This document shows positions 53,801 through 61,589 of a stretch of DNA of 64,000 nt, in pieces (position 1 is the stretch's first letter; each line of letters starts with the position of its first letter). The notes under the pieces were generated by a model, which did not search any database, was not told the origin of the DNA, and was given only the letters and a program-made list of their open reading frames with translations. The stretch comes from Kangiella geojedonensis (GTDB lineage Bacteria; Pseudomonadota; Gammaproteobacteria; Enterobacterales; Kangiellaceae): positions 1,798,001 to 1,862,000 of the forward strand of contig NZ_CP010975.1 of assembly GCF_000981765.1 (NCBI RefSeq), given 5' to 3'. The position numbers and the translations under genes were made by a program.

Positions 53801-56195
53801 CAAGCTTTACACTGTACTCATCAGTTTCAGAGGTTACAGTCCAAGTGCCATCAACAGTTGCCGTTACTTCACGAACCCAGCTGCATGACTGGTAGCAAGC
53901 AGAGTCAATCATATTTGGCGTATTCAATGCACCAATATTACCGCCCTGGTGTGGGTTTGCAGTCGTGTAGTGTTCTACTGGCACATTCATGATCAAGCCT
54001 GAGTGAATCGCTTTATCCACTTGAGCAATACCTGAACCGTAGAACCATGGGTTTGTCATGTCAGGACGACCGAATCTGTCACCTACATTGTCGTTTGCAG
54101 TTAGCTGCAGCGCAGACATCACTTCTGAAGGTGTCCACTCTGGACGTGCTTGCTTGATTAGCGCCAATGCACCCGCAATATGTGGGCTCGACATCGAAGT
54201 ACCACTGATTGCGTTAAACTCAGTTGGAGAAGCGTACTGTGTAAATGGCTGATCTTCTGAGTAAGCTGAGTAAATGTTAGAACCTGGAGCTGTAATTGAT
54301 GGCGCAGGTACTTCACGATACTCTTCTAAAAAGGCGTGACCTTTTGAGCTGAAAGACGACATTGCATCGACATACGTCTCTGAAGTAGTTGAAGTCGTTT
54401 TAGTTGCAGGAATCGTACCCTGATGTCCATCAGCATCACTTAGCCAATTAACCATCGCTGGACCATCGTATCGATCCATTTGCACCGTAGGAATGCTGTA
54501 TGGAAGATTCACGTAAAAGTCTTGTGATGTGTCCGCTGTGTTATAAATCACAGCCGCCGCCGCACCACCAGCAGCAACGTTCGCTGACTTATCCAATAAT
54601 GGCGTTACGCCACGCTCACAAAATACAATCGCGTCAGCAGGGAAAGTGCCAGCCGCAAATGGATTAGAGCACAAACCATCGCCATAGTTTGAAGCTAAAA
54701 CCATAGGACCCGTAACCGATTCAGCTAATACGCCATTAATATCGGTTTGTGAACTGCTTGGTATCGAGCTGCCGTTATAGCTTAAATTCTCTAATTGCTG
54801 TCTAGTTTGTACCGTAAAAGAACGTCCATGCTGGCTCGATGCAACTGATAACAACCAAGGAGAAACATGGTTAACCGATTGGTATGCACCAGCATTACCC
54901 GCTGAAGCTGCAACGTTTATGCCTGCTTCGTGAGCAGCAAGAAAGGCTTGTTCAACAGGGTCATTGTGCGCATCATAACCACCAGAAATTGAGTAGTTAA
55001 TAACATCAACGCCATCTAAAATTGCCTGCTCAATGGCTTGTAGCGTACCACTGGCAGGACAACCAACCCACTTATCACCACTATTACCTGGGAAACATAC
55101 TTGATAAGAGATAATGTTTGCATGAGGTGCAATACCCGACATTTGAGGAATCGTATATCCGGTCTCAATCCCTTCATGCGTTTGCGTGAATGCTGGGAGT
55201 TTATACGGCACATCATATAATACGTTACCCGCAGCAATACTTGCTGTATGTGAACCGTGTCCTTGGTAATCTTCACCATTTTCTGGGCGTGACTGATCAA
55301 ACTCAGGATCCGTGAATGCTTGAGTAATGTTTGGTGTTGACCAAACGCCAATCAACTTATCGTTACAAAGGTTGGCAAACGCTTCGATACTACAGTCATG
55401 AAGGAAGTTACCAGAACCCAGTGGGTTTTGAACCGTATAACCATCATCACCTGTTGCCGCAAACGATGGGTGCTGTGAGCTGATTCCCGTATCGATCACA
55501 CCAATCAACATACCTTCACCCTTAAGACCATCAGGGTGTGCGGCAAAACTATTGTCAGCCCACACAGCAGGAGTGTTGGTTCGCTCAGGAGCAACATCCA
55601 TCAAAAGTTCATGATTAACATCACGAGAAATATAAGCAACATCGCTCAACTTTGATAAGCGCTTTGCTTCTTCTTGAGTCATTTCAGCCACAACAGCATT
55701 AATCGCAATTTGGTGTTGCTGCTTAACATTTAAGCTGACACCAGCAGCGCTAGCTTTGCTCACAAAGGCGCTTTGTTTGCTTTTTAATGTGTTTGTGTAC
55801 GACGTCACCGCCGGATTAGACTTCAAACTTGAAGCTCTCGGCCCCATTTTTTGATTAGTGAAAAGCTGCTTAGTCGCGCCTTGTCCATTGGCATCGCCAG
55901 TGTACATAGCTGCGGGAGCATCTTTTAACTGAATAATATAATTGTGTCGGCCAGAAATGTTATCTTCTGGTTTAAACTTAACTGCCGGTGACAGCTTTAT
56001 ATTGGCACCCATACCTTCCAGAAGGTGATTCGGCTGAGCTTTTTGGCTACTGCTTTCAACCCTAGCTTTTACTGCCTCTGGGCTGATATTAATAGGCTTA
56101 ATTTGATAGGTGTTCCCCATCCCACTTGCAGTCGCTGCGATACCTGCTGAATAAAGAGCAGTTGCAACCACCGAAGCGATCGTCAAAATTTTCAC
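50895..56195 (-). CDS. Giant secreted S8 subtilisin with PA insert, PKD domain and GlyGly-CTERM-like tail
   Basis: 1766 residues starting at GTG (AGGAG seven bases upstream). Order: signal peptide 1-24; I9-type propeptide ~83-195; S8 domain with Asp235 (VIDTGIS), His313 (QGHGSHT), Asn434 (SAGNAGA) and Ser667 (SGTSMSS); PA insertion ~480-600; fibronectin-like and beta-rich modules ~770-1500; Ig/cadherin-like repeats; a PKD domain ~1640-1725 (DASASYDPDGEQLTFQW); then a glycine-serine linker and GGGSANWLLLVLLGLFARQRF. The tail has the glycine run, hydrophobic helix and basic end of GlyGly-CTERM sorting signals, which rhombosortase cleaves. A large extracellular degradative enzyme is likely. Confidence 0.93.
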   Translation of the reverse strand: MKILTIASVVATALYSAGIAATASGMGNTYQIKPINISPEAVKARVESSSQKAQPNHLLEGMGANIKLSPAVKFKPEDNISGRHNYIIQLKDAPAAMYTGDANGQGATKQLFTNQKMGPRASSLKSNPAVTSYTNTLKSKQSAFVSKASAAGVSLNVKQQHQIAINAVVAEMTQEEAKRLSKLSDVAYISRDVNHELLMDVAPERTNTPAVWADNSFAAHPDGLKGEGMLIGVIDTGISSQHPSFAATGDDGYTVQNPLGSGNFLHDCSIEAFANLCNDKLIGVWSTPNITQAFTDPEFDQSRPENGEDYQGHGSHTASIAAGNVLYDVPYKLPAFTQTHEGIETGYTIPQMSGIAPHANIISYQVCFPGNSGDKWVGCPASGTLQAIEQAILDGVDVINYSISGGYDAHNDPVEQAFLAAHEAGINVAASAGNAGAYQSVNHVSPWLLSVASSQHGRSFTVQTRQQLENLSYNGSSIPSSSQTDINGVLAESVTGPMVLASNYGDGLCSNPFAAGTFPADAIVFCERGVTPLLDKSANVAAGGAAAAVIYNTADTSQDFYVNLPYSIPTVQMDRYDGPAMVNWLSDADGHQGTIPATKTTSTTSETYVDAMSSFSSKGHAFLEEYREVPAPSITAPGSNIYSAYSEDQPFTQYASPTEFNAISGTSMSSPHIAGALALIKQARPEWTPSEVMSALQLTANDNVGDRFGRPDMTNPWFYGSGIAQVDKAIHSGLIMNVPVEHYTTANPHQGGNIGALNTPNMIDSACYQSCSWVREVTATVDGTWTVTSETDEYSVKLEASPSTFSLKAGETQRIIVTGSWVNSQNSYSSPRGFSVFGKVNLVHENPSVPAAAMNVEFELDSGTLPEAVEYNVFSEKSSHNINNLAFGHAPALTATAYEPVLANIEEVELVERDNGQGSNLFESDDTIDTVHVTWVTVPENAKRFVAEVIESGAAINPNEYTDPQGNAGIYLGIDANEDGVIDYDNEVICKSVVSSSDLMDWCNIPNPEAGDYWVVWQEHNYNSGARYGHENAIFKHKVATAVVMDNVANNLTVDAPVSTEDGSFYDVTLRLDDSSFAENQKYYSAVEFGTDPNNPSNIGLVATNFVRKQNGINMEASQSGAVVGDVIDVKVSVNPNMSGADRNFNLSSEIPEGLELVPGSVHMADNRFMSAEVTQEGNSFTVSGTQPDSRDRQREYLITNSLTDASCRTPVGDGGYVNLYDYGITPLENAPESNRDSALQVTLNEIYQDDRSASGESYALYNYYDSSIFNTNSLYIWANGMVDLHGAAPGFFGAYANMAFNENYKAPSFANMGVFWYGVAGFASAGLEFGAPYIDTGVEAEASGISFVQLVDEKNQGTHVLIEWDNLQHLQGENCGFRGCEGYGPNPNSTTSVDAQLILARDYSSATGDFEMVYAYDNMTFGNYTGNGSPFQQNSTVENLATAGVHGGASPWAGKPIDGYINQSVIPDYDGLGQLHNFLRDDMTICFDYDGPEVTAFEVAFQVKVSPQAIGQEFDVNASLELDGVGTKLLTASLKAPSNITLFSINDQQMMEEGTIEDIQVAYMDNNNVSNTISVTGEGITAEVHGHDNGSTFDITANENFSGTTEVTVTVTDDNQPTDQASTSFLVTVGPVDDLPVVVLASDEMSITEGDALTLDASASYDPDGEQLTFQWSGEGSIEDPASASTRVTGLTEGSYTFTVIVSDGNSEVEKEVEVEVEAQATSGGGSGGDGSDGGSGDNGGSGGGSANWLLLVLLGLFARQRFTK

Positions 56196-56277
56196 GATTA
56201 GACTCCTATAGATATTGATTACTTTTTTTAAGCGAGCAAAGGTATATCACATAGATAAACTTATTCAGGAGTGATCA

Positions 56278-56343
56278 TTTGTACGAATTTGTACGCGCAA
56301 CCAGCAATCAATCGCTTCCGGCAACTTTGTACGAATTTGTACG
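56278..56343. promoter_or_regulatory. Two identical tandem direct-repeat boxes between the giant protease and mipA (probable response-regulator sites)
   Basis: The 18-base box TTTGTACGAATTTGTACG occurs at 56278-56295 and again at 56326-56343, 48 bases apart. Each box is two TTTGTACG half-sites with a 10-bp period, the pattern bound by OmpR-family dimers. The boxes lie 83-161 bases upstream of the protease start and 95-161 bases upstream of mipA. The adjacent response regulator at 57776-58480 is the obvious candidate. Confidence 0.7.
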
Positions 56344-56438
56344 AAAAGCCTTTACTGGTTGGACATGCATCAAAGCCGTTGCTAGACTAAATCCACTATA
56401 AAATTAGGTAAGTTCCGCCCCAAGACGGGGAACCATTA

Positions 56439-57329
56439 ATGAAGCATTTATCCCTCACATTAACGCTACTACTCTCTACTTGGGTCTCTTTTGCAGAACC
56501 CGCTGAGATATCCATAGAAGCTATTGATAAGAATCCATCCGTTACTGAAACGACACAATCGGATGACATGAAAACTGCTGAGCAAGAAGTTGGCGAGTGG
56601 AACCTGTCCATCAGTATGGGCTATGGCAAAGTTGAGAGCATCATCAATAATGTTGATGACTATGAACTCTACCTGCTCCCTAGCATTAGTTATTACGGTG
56701 AACGATTTTTCCTCGAAAACACCACTATGGGCTATAGCCTTTACGAGGATGAAAGGCTTTACTTAGACTTGGTTGGTCGCCTTAACGAAGATGGTATTTA
56801 TGTCAAACTTGAAGACTTTGGTGTTTTCTCAGCGCTAGGAATTCAACCGCCTCTTCGAAACCCAAGACTACCGCCCCCCTCTGAAGTCGAACGTGATATG
56901 TCTTATTTAGGGGGACTAGCAGCAAACTATCAGTTATCTGGCTTCAACCTTCGCGCAGGCTATTACCATGATGTCACTGATGTTCACAATGGCTATGAAG
57001 TCGACTTTACGGTCTCTAGAAACTTTACGTTGGCGGAAAACTGGTCACTCAACCTGAGCGCCAGCGCAAATCATAAAAGCAAAAAATTACTGAACTATTA
57101 CTACGGCACAACGATTGGAGAAAGTGTTAATGATTTCTTCAGGTACCAGCCTAATTCATCAGGAACTAATTACTCTCTGTTTATGAGTTCAGAGTATGCT
57201 TTAAATAACAACTGGGCTTGGCAACTTCTATTCAAGCGTACCCTATTGTCCGAACAAATTAGGGACAGTAATATAATAGATACCGACCATACAGATACTT
57301 ATTTCTTAGGGATGAAATATACGTTTTAG
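56439..57329 (+). CDS. MipA/OmpV family outer-membrane protein
   Basis: 296 residues. Signal peptide MKHLSLTLTLLLSTWVSFA. The mature part is a beta-barrel of the MipA/OmpV family (WNLSISMGYGKVES, LLPSISYYGERFFLENTTMGY, DLVGRLNEDGIYVK) and ends with an aromatic residue (LGMKYTF), the outer-membrane sorting signal. First gene of an operon with DUF3019, response regulator and kinase genes. GGGGA precedes the ATG. Members are often induced by their linked two-component system; ligand unknown. Confidence 0.9.
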   Translation: MKHLSLTLTLLLSTWVSFAEPAEISIEAIDKNPSVTETTQSDDMKTAEQEVGEWNLSISMGYGKVESIINNVDDYELYLLPSISYYGERFFLENTTMGYSLYEDERLYLDLVGRLNEDGIYVKLEDFGVFSALGIQPPLRNPRLPPPSEVERDMSYLGGLAANYQLSGFNLRAGYYHDVTDVHNGYEVDFTVSRNFTLAENWSLNLSASANHKSKKLLNYYYGTTIGESVNDFFRYQPNSSGTNYSLFMSSEYALNNNWAWQLLFKRTLLSEQIRDSNIIDTDHTDTYFLGMKYTF

Positions 57330-57335
57330 CTGCCT

Positions 57336-57779
57336 ATGAAAAAAATGGGGATAACATCACACCTTATAACACTCTACATTCTATTAGGAATGTGTGCTGC
57401 TTATGCCCACCAAGACAATCCGTGGAAGATTCAACCTGAAGAAAATACCACTAAAGATGCTAATCTTGTTATAACGCCATCTATCTGCGTAATTAAAGAA
57501 GTAGGAGAGATATGTCAGCAAAAGCTGACCATCTTATTCACCAGCAAACAGCGACGTGACATCTGCATCTATAACTCTAGAGACGTAGAGCCACTTTGGT
57601 GCGATGGAAAAGTTAAAGAAGTCACCTTAGAAGTCAGCGTGAAGGTTAATTCCAGCATAAACCTGCTAGCTCGTGATAGTGACACTAACACTATCTTGGC
57701 AAGTAGCACCTTTTCACTCAACCTATTCCAACCAGTGAAAAAACGCCCGAAACGTCACTACGGCATAGGTATTTTATGA
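57336..57779 (+). CDS. DUF3019 family exported protein
   Basis: 147 residues. Signal peptide about 1-24 (ending AYA). Four cysteines in the body (ITPSICVIKEVGEICQQ, RDICIYNSRDVEPLWCDG) can form two disulfides in an Ig-like beta fold. DUF3019 genes are found next to mipA and two-component genes in marine gammaproteobacteria, so it may be a periplasmic sensor partner. It overlaps the response regulator gene by four bases. Confidence 0.82.
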   Translation: MKKMGITSHLITLYILLGMCAAYAHQDNPWKIQPEENTTKDANLVITPSICVIKEVGEICQQKLTILFTSKQRRDICIYNSRDVEPLWCDGKVKEVTLEVSVKVNSSINLLARDSDTNTILASSTFSLNLFQPVKKRPKRHYGIGIL

Positions 57780-58480
57780 ACGAGATTATTGATTGCAATA
57801 TACTGCTCATCGAAGATGATCTTCCTTTAGCTGGATTGATTCAGGAATACTTAGATTCACAGGGCTATCAGATTACTCATATTGCTAAAGGGCTGGATGT
57901 TCACACCCTACCTGAAGAAAACAGCTATGACTTAATACTGTGTGATGTCATGCTTCCGGATATTGATGGTTTTAACTTGAGCAATATATTGGAAGAAAAG
58001 TTTCTCTGCCCGATTATTTTCTTAACGGCGCTGAGCGATGATGAAGACCAAATCAAAGGACTGGAGTTAGGCGCCATTGATTATATCGTCAAGCCTGTCG
58101 AGCCCAACGTATTGTTAGCCAGAATTCGGGCTAACCTCCGTAAAGCTCAAGCTCATGTTTCTCAAGATAAAATTGTCATCTCAGATCTGGTGTTGGACAA
58201 GAAAAACAAAACCGTTACGCTCGATAACCAGCTATTGGATCTGACCAGCCAAGACTTTGAGTTGCTTTGGATATTCGCACAAAATCAGGGAAAACTCCTG
58301 TCTCGTGAATTTTTATTTCTAGCCATTATTGGCCGCGAATATAATGGCTTGGATCGAACTGTTGATGCTAGAACCAGTAGATTAAGGAGCAAACTAGAAA
58401 GCTTTGCTATTCCAGGGCTGATTATTAGAACCGTATGGGGTAAAGGCTACTTATTCACTTACACTAAGTCGGCTACTTGA
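57776..58480 (+). CDS. OmpR-family response regulator
   Basis: 234 residues. Receiver domain with acidic pocket (LIEDD, residues 11-15), phosphoacceptor Asp57 (LILCDVMLP) and the conserved Lys in DYIVKPVE; C-terminal winged helix (about 135-230) ending GLIIRTVWGKGYLF, the OmpR/PhoB type. Coupled by ATGA overlap to the DUF3019 gene. Likely binds the TTTGTACG repeats upstream of its own operon and the giant protease (inference). Confidence 0.94.
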   Translation: MNEIIDCNILLIEDDLPLAGLIQEYLDSQGYQITHIAKGLDVHTLPEENSYDLILCDVMLPDIDGFNLSNILEEKFLCPIIFLTALSDDEDQIKGLELGAIDYIVKPVEPNVLLARIRANLRKAQAHVSQDKIVISDLVLDKKNKTVTLDNQLLDLTSQDFELLWIFAQNQGKLLSREFLFLAIIGREYNGLDRTVDARTSRLRSKLESFAIPGLIIRTVWGKGYLFTYTKSAT

Positions 58481-58483
58481 CCC

Positions 58484-59716
58484 ATGAAGTTTCAATTTTT
58501 CCGTTTTTACGCGCTGATTGTTTTAGCTGCTGCGCTATTAGTATGGTCCTTCAATCAGATATACCATGCTGTACAAGAGCCCGAAAAAAACTATCAGGTT
58601 GATATCGACTTTTTTTTCCAAGGGTACAATGCTACCAACAGTGACTCTAGCACCAGTCCCGACCTGCCTTTATTTCATACTATTGATGTTAATGCTCTAG
58701 CCTTACCAGAGGACGTTCAGGCAATGCTTGATGAAGGCCAGGTTATCGCCATAACCAACGATATAGGTGACACTTATTACTACAAGAGAAACCCTGACTC
58801 TAATGCTTTAACACAGTTCGGTCCCTTCAAAAATATTACAGAAGAGTCGAATATAGCGCCTTATATTATTCCTTTGTTCTACAGTAGCTTGGCGTGTTTA
58901 TTGTTGCTATTGATGCGCCCTATTTTCAGAGATCTTCAAAGGCTCCAACAAGATGCAGCAGAGTTTGGGCGTAAGCCACAACCGATGAAAAGATCGATTA
59001 AAGAATCATCCAACATTTACCCCTTGGCAAACTCGTTTTACGGCATGTCGAATAAAATTCTCAATTTTATTCAGATGAATAAAGACCTCTCTCGCACCAT
59101 ATCTCATGAAATTAGAACGCCTCTAGCGCGGATGAAGTTTATGCTTGAAATCATTTCTGCCAATATAAAATCATCGCAAAAACAACGTATGCAAAATGAT
59201 ATCGCAGAAATTGAATCGCTGGTTAATGATTATCTTTCTTTTGCGAAAGTAGAAAATGAAACTGACAACATACATCGTGCACTATATTCCATGAAAGATT
59301 TTTTGCAGGATATTCACGAAAAGTTTTCAATTTATGAGCAGAACATAACAATTCATTGTCACAGTGATGACGTCAAGGTTTACTTTGATAAACAATCGCT
59401 GTCTATAGCCATTCAGAACTTACTGACTAACGCACTTCGGTTTTCGAAAGAAGCCATAAGTCTTGAATTTAAATTACATGACAATGTGTGTGTGTTATCC
59501 GTTGAAGATGACGGGCCCGGCGTCGGCGATAAAGGCGAAGCATTAATGCAACCCTTTAGCCGTGAAAACATTAAAGAGCAAAACCATAAGGGGTTTGGCT
59601 TAGGTCTCTACATTGTGCGCAAAGTTGCTATCTGGCATGAAGGTGAGTTTATTATTTCACAGTCAAATCAATTAAGGGGCGCTAAAATGCAACTCCGTTG
59701 GCCAAATCAACCCTAA
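58484..59716 (+). CDS. Sensor histidine kinase
   Basis: 410 residues. Membrane helices about 7-27 and 127-145 flank a ~100-residue periplasmic domain. HisKA box with His208 (RTISHEIRTPLAR), then the ATPase: N box QNLLTNALRFS, G1 VEDDGPGVGD, G2 GFGLGLYIVRKV. The short cytoplasmic linker resembles a HAMP-less or degenerate HAMP region. Partner of the response regulator three bases upstream. Its stop overlaps that of the convergent gene by four bases. Confidence 0.94.
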   Translation: MKFQFFRFYALIVLAAALLVWSFNQIYHAVQEPEKNYQVDIDFFFQGYNATNSDSSTSPDLPLFHTIDVNALALPEDVQAMLDEGQVIAITNDIGDTYYYKRNPDSNALTQFGPFKNITEESNIAPYIIPLFYSSLACLLLLLMRPIFRDLQRLQQDAAEFGRKPQPMKRSIKESSNIYPLANSFYGMSNKILNFIQMNKDLSRTISHEIRTPLARMKFMLEIISANIKSSQKQRMQNDIAEIESLVNDYLSFAKVENETDNIHRALYSMKDFLQDIHEKFSIYEQNITIHCHSDDVKVYFDKQSLSIAIQNLLTNALRFSKEAISLEFKLHDNVCVLSVEDDGPGVGDKGEALMQPFSRENIKEQNHKGFGLGLYIVRKVAIWHEGEFIISQSNQLRGAKMQLRWPNQP

Positions 59717-60942
59717 GCAAAAAACCAGTAACTCAACAAAATTGCCGCGGTTATACCTGCCAAGTCTGCTAATAAGCCACACGATAAAGCATGACGTATG
59801 CGCTTAATCCCTACTGCGCCAAAATACACGGTTAAGACGTAAAATGTGGTTTCTGTACTACCTTGAATGGTCGCAACCATATAACCAGCAAGAGAGTCTA
59901 CGCCCTGAGCTTCCATCGTTTCCAACATCATGGCTCTAGCGCCGCTACCACTAAACGGTTTCATCAGCGCTGTTGGGATAGCTTCCACAAATCTTGTGTC
60001 AAACCCTAAAGAGCCAAGCAGCCAACTAAGTCCTGATGCAAAGGCATCTAAGGCGCCTGATGCTCTCAAAGCGCCGATAGCAGTCAGCATTGCTACCAAG
60101 TAAGGAATAATCGTCACAGCTACTTTAAAGCCATCTTTTGCGCCTTCAACAAACTCTTCGTATACCGGTATTTTGTGCCTCCATCCATGCAGAAGAATCA
60201 ACACAATCGCAGACATCAGAAGAAAGTTCCCTAAAGCAGAGCTCATAGCCGACATTTGATCTGCGGGCAGCGACAGTAATGCCCAAACCAGCCCTCCAAT
60301 CAAGGATGCAAAAATTAAGAAATATAAGCCAATGACACGATTGAAAATCGATAGCTTCTGTACAAGAGATACTGCCAACAAACCCACAAATGTCGAGGCG
60401 CTGGTTGCTAACAGTATCGGTAAAAATATAGCCGCGGGATCCGCCGCCCCCATCTGGGCACGATAAAGCATGACGGTAATTGGAATAACCGTCACTGCCG
60501 ACGTGTTGAGCACTAAGAATAAAATCTGAGCATTAGACGCCGTTTGTTTAACCGGATTTAGCTCCTGCAATTGCTCCATGGCACGTATACCCATCGGGGT
60601 CGCAGCATTGTCCAACCCCAGCATGTTAGCAGCCATATTCATGCTGATACTTCCTAGAGCAGGATGGCCATCTGGAACTTCTGGCATCAGCTTTCTAAAC
60701 AATGGTGCTAACAGTCTAGCCAGCTTATTAACCAAGCCACTCTGCTCAGCAATTTTTAATAAACCTAACCAAAACGCTAAGACTCCAATTAGGCCTATTG
60801 AAATAGTGACACTAAGTTTCGCCATATCAAATAATGATTTTACAAGGTCAGGAAATGCTGCCTGATTACCTGCAAACAACCAATCAAATAATGATAAGGC
60901 GAAAGCGATGACGAAGAAGAAGAGCCAAATGATATTGAGCAT
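59713..60942 (-). CDS. Nucleoside-recognition (Gate) domain membrane protein, SpmA/SpmB fusion type
   Basis: 409 residues, ten or so membrane helices. Two Gate-domain halves are seen: the first around residues 40-200 (SISMNMAANMLGLDNAATPMG, the SpmA signature) and the second around 270-400 (IPTALMKPFSGSGARAMMLETM and TIQGSTETTFYVLTVYFGAVG, the SpmB signature). In sporulating bacteria the two are separate spore maturation proteins; fused forms occur in gammaproteobacteria with unknown, possibly transport, function. Confidence 0.88.
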   Translation of the reverse strand: MLNIIWLFFFVIAFALSLFDWLFAGNQAAFPDLVKSLFDMAKLSVTISIGLIGVLAFWLGLLKIAEQSGLVNKLARLLAPLFRKLMPEVPDGHPALGSISMNMAANMLGLDNAATPMGIRAMEQLQELNPVKQTASNAQILFLVLNTSAVTVIPITVMLYRAQMGAADPAAIFLPILLATSASTFVGLLAVSLVQKLSIFNRVIGLYFLIFASLIGGLVWALLSLPADQMSAMSSALGNFLLMSAIVLILLHGWRHKIPVYEEFVEGAKDGFKVAVTIIPYLVAMLTAIGALRASGALDAFASGLSWLLGSLGFDTRFVEAIPTALMKPFSGSGARAMMLETMEAQGVDSLAGYMVATIQGSTETTFYVLTVYFGAVGIKRIRHALSCGLLADLAGITAAILLSYWFFA

Positions 60943-61013
60943 ATACGGTTATGTTTATAATCCCTGCTCTAAACTTAACCAAAATCCACTCGGGTGTAAA
61001 TTCTTGTTCTAAA

Positions 61014-61042
61014 ATAAAAAAGGCACCTGATAAAGTGCCTTT
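61014..61042 (-). terminator. Rho-independent terminator of the DUF11 / small exported protein unit
   Basis: Minus strand AAAGGCAC pairs with GTGCCTTT around an 8-base loop, then TTTT. It lies 131 bases after the small gene's stop. Confidence 0.82.
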
Positions 61043-61172
61043 ATGCTCAAACCATTACTGTCTAATTATTTACGACTCTACTTGGAAACTTCAGCATGAA
61101 GCTCGTTTATCGTCTTACTAGGAGCTCAACTCTGAAACTTTCTAAAACAATACAAATCTTACTATGACCGGA

Positions 61173-61580
61173 CTACCTTAAGGACTTACTATTCCTATTA
61201 TTTCTTTTCTTGTCCTGCACAGAAGTATCTAATTTATTCTGACCAACTGGGCCACTGACTACGAATATCACAGCTTTCTTATCGCCGGCGTTAAACAATT
61301 TCTCTAAACGAGTTTGTTCTTGTGGCGTTATTGCTCTATCAGCAACGTAACGCTTTGCTTTTTTGCTACTCAAGGTATTATCTAGCTTGAGCTTAACACC
61401 AAGTTCTTTTTGTATTTGGCTCTTTATCTTGAGACCTTTACCAGCAGTCTCTAAACTTGAGCTATTAATTAGAACTAACTTTGTCGGCTGTTTTTCTAGC
61501 TCAACAGTTCGTAACTGGGCGCTTTGAAGGCTGGCTCCTAGTGTCAACGCTATGAAAGCACTTATGATTTTTACCATCAT
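61173..61580 (-). CDS. Small exported hypothetical protein, partner of the DUF11 gene
   Basis: 135 residues (start at one of two adjacent ATGs, 61580 or 61577, downstream of GGAG). Signal peptide IISAFIALTLGASLQSAQ. The body alternates basic and acidic stretches with a conserved-looking AVIFVVSGPVG strand and a very basic C-terminus (KKRNNRNSKSLR). I recognise no family. It begins at the DUF11 stop codon, so the two are translationally linked. It could assist secretion or anchoring of the DUF11 protein, but nothing shows this. Confidence 0.6.
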   Translation of the reverse strand: MMVKIISAFIALTLGASLQSAQLRTVELEKQPTKLVLINSSSLETAGKGLKIKSQIQKELGVKLKLDNTLSSKKAKRYVADRAITPQEQTRLEKLFNAGDKKAVIFVVSGPVGQNKLDTSVQDKKRNNRNSKSLR

Positions 61581-61589
61581 TCTCTCCAT

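Noticed and set aside
56370-56410. GGAACTT on the minus strand upstream of the giant protease as a sigma-E promoter
   Set aside because: No TCTRA/TCAAA-like -10 element appears 15-17 bases downstream; the next TCTA lies too far away.
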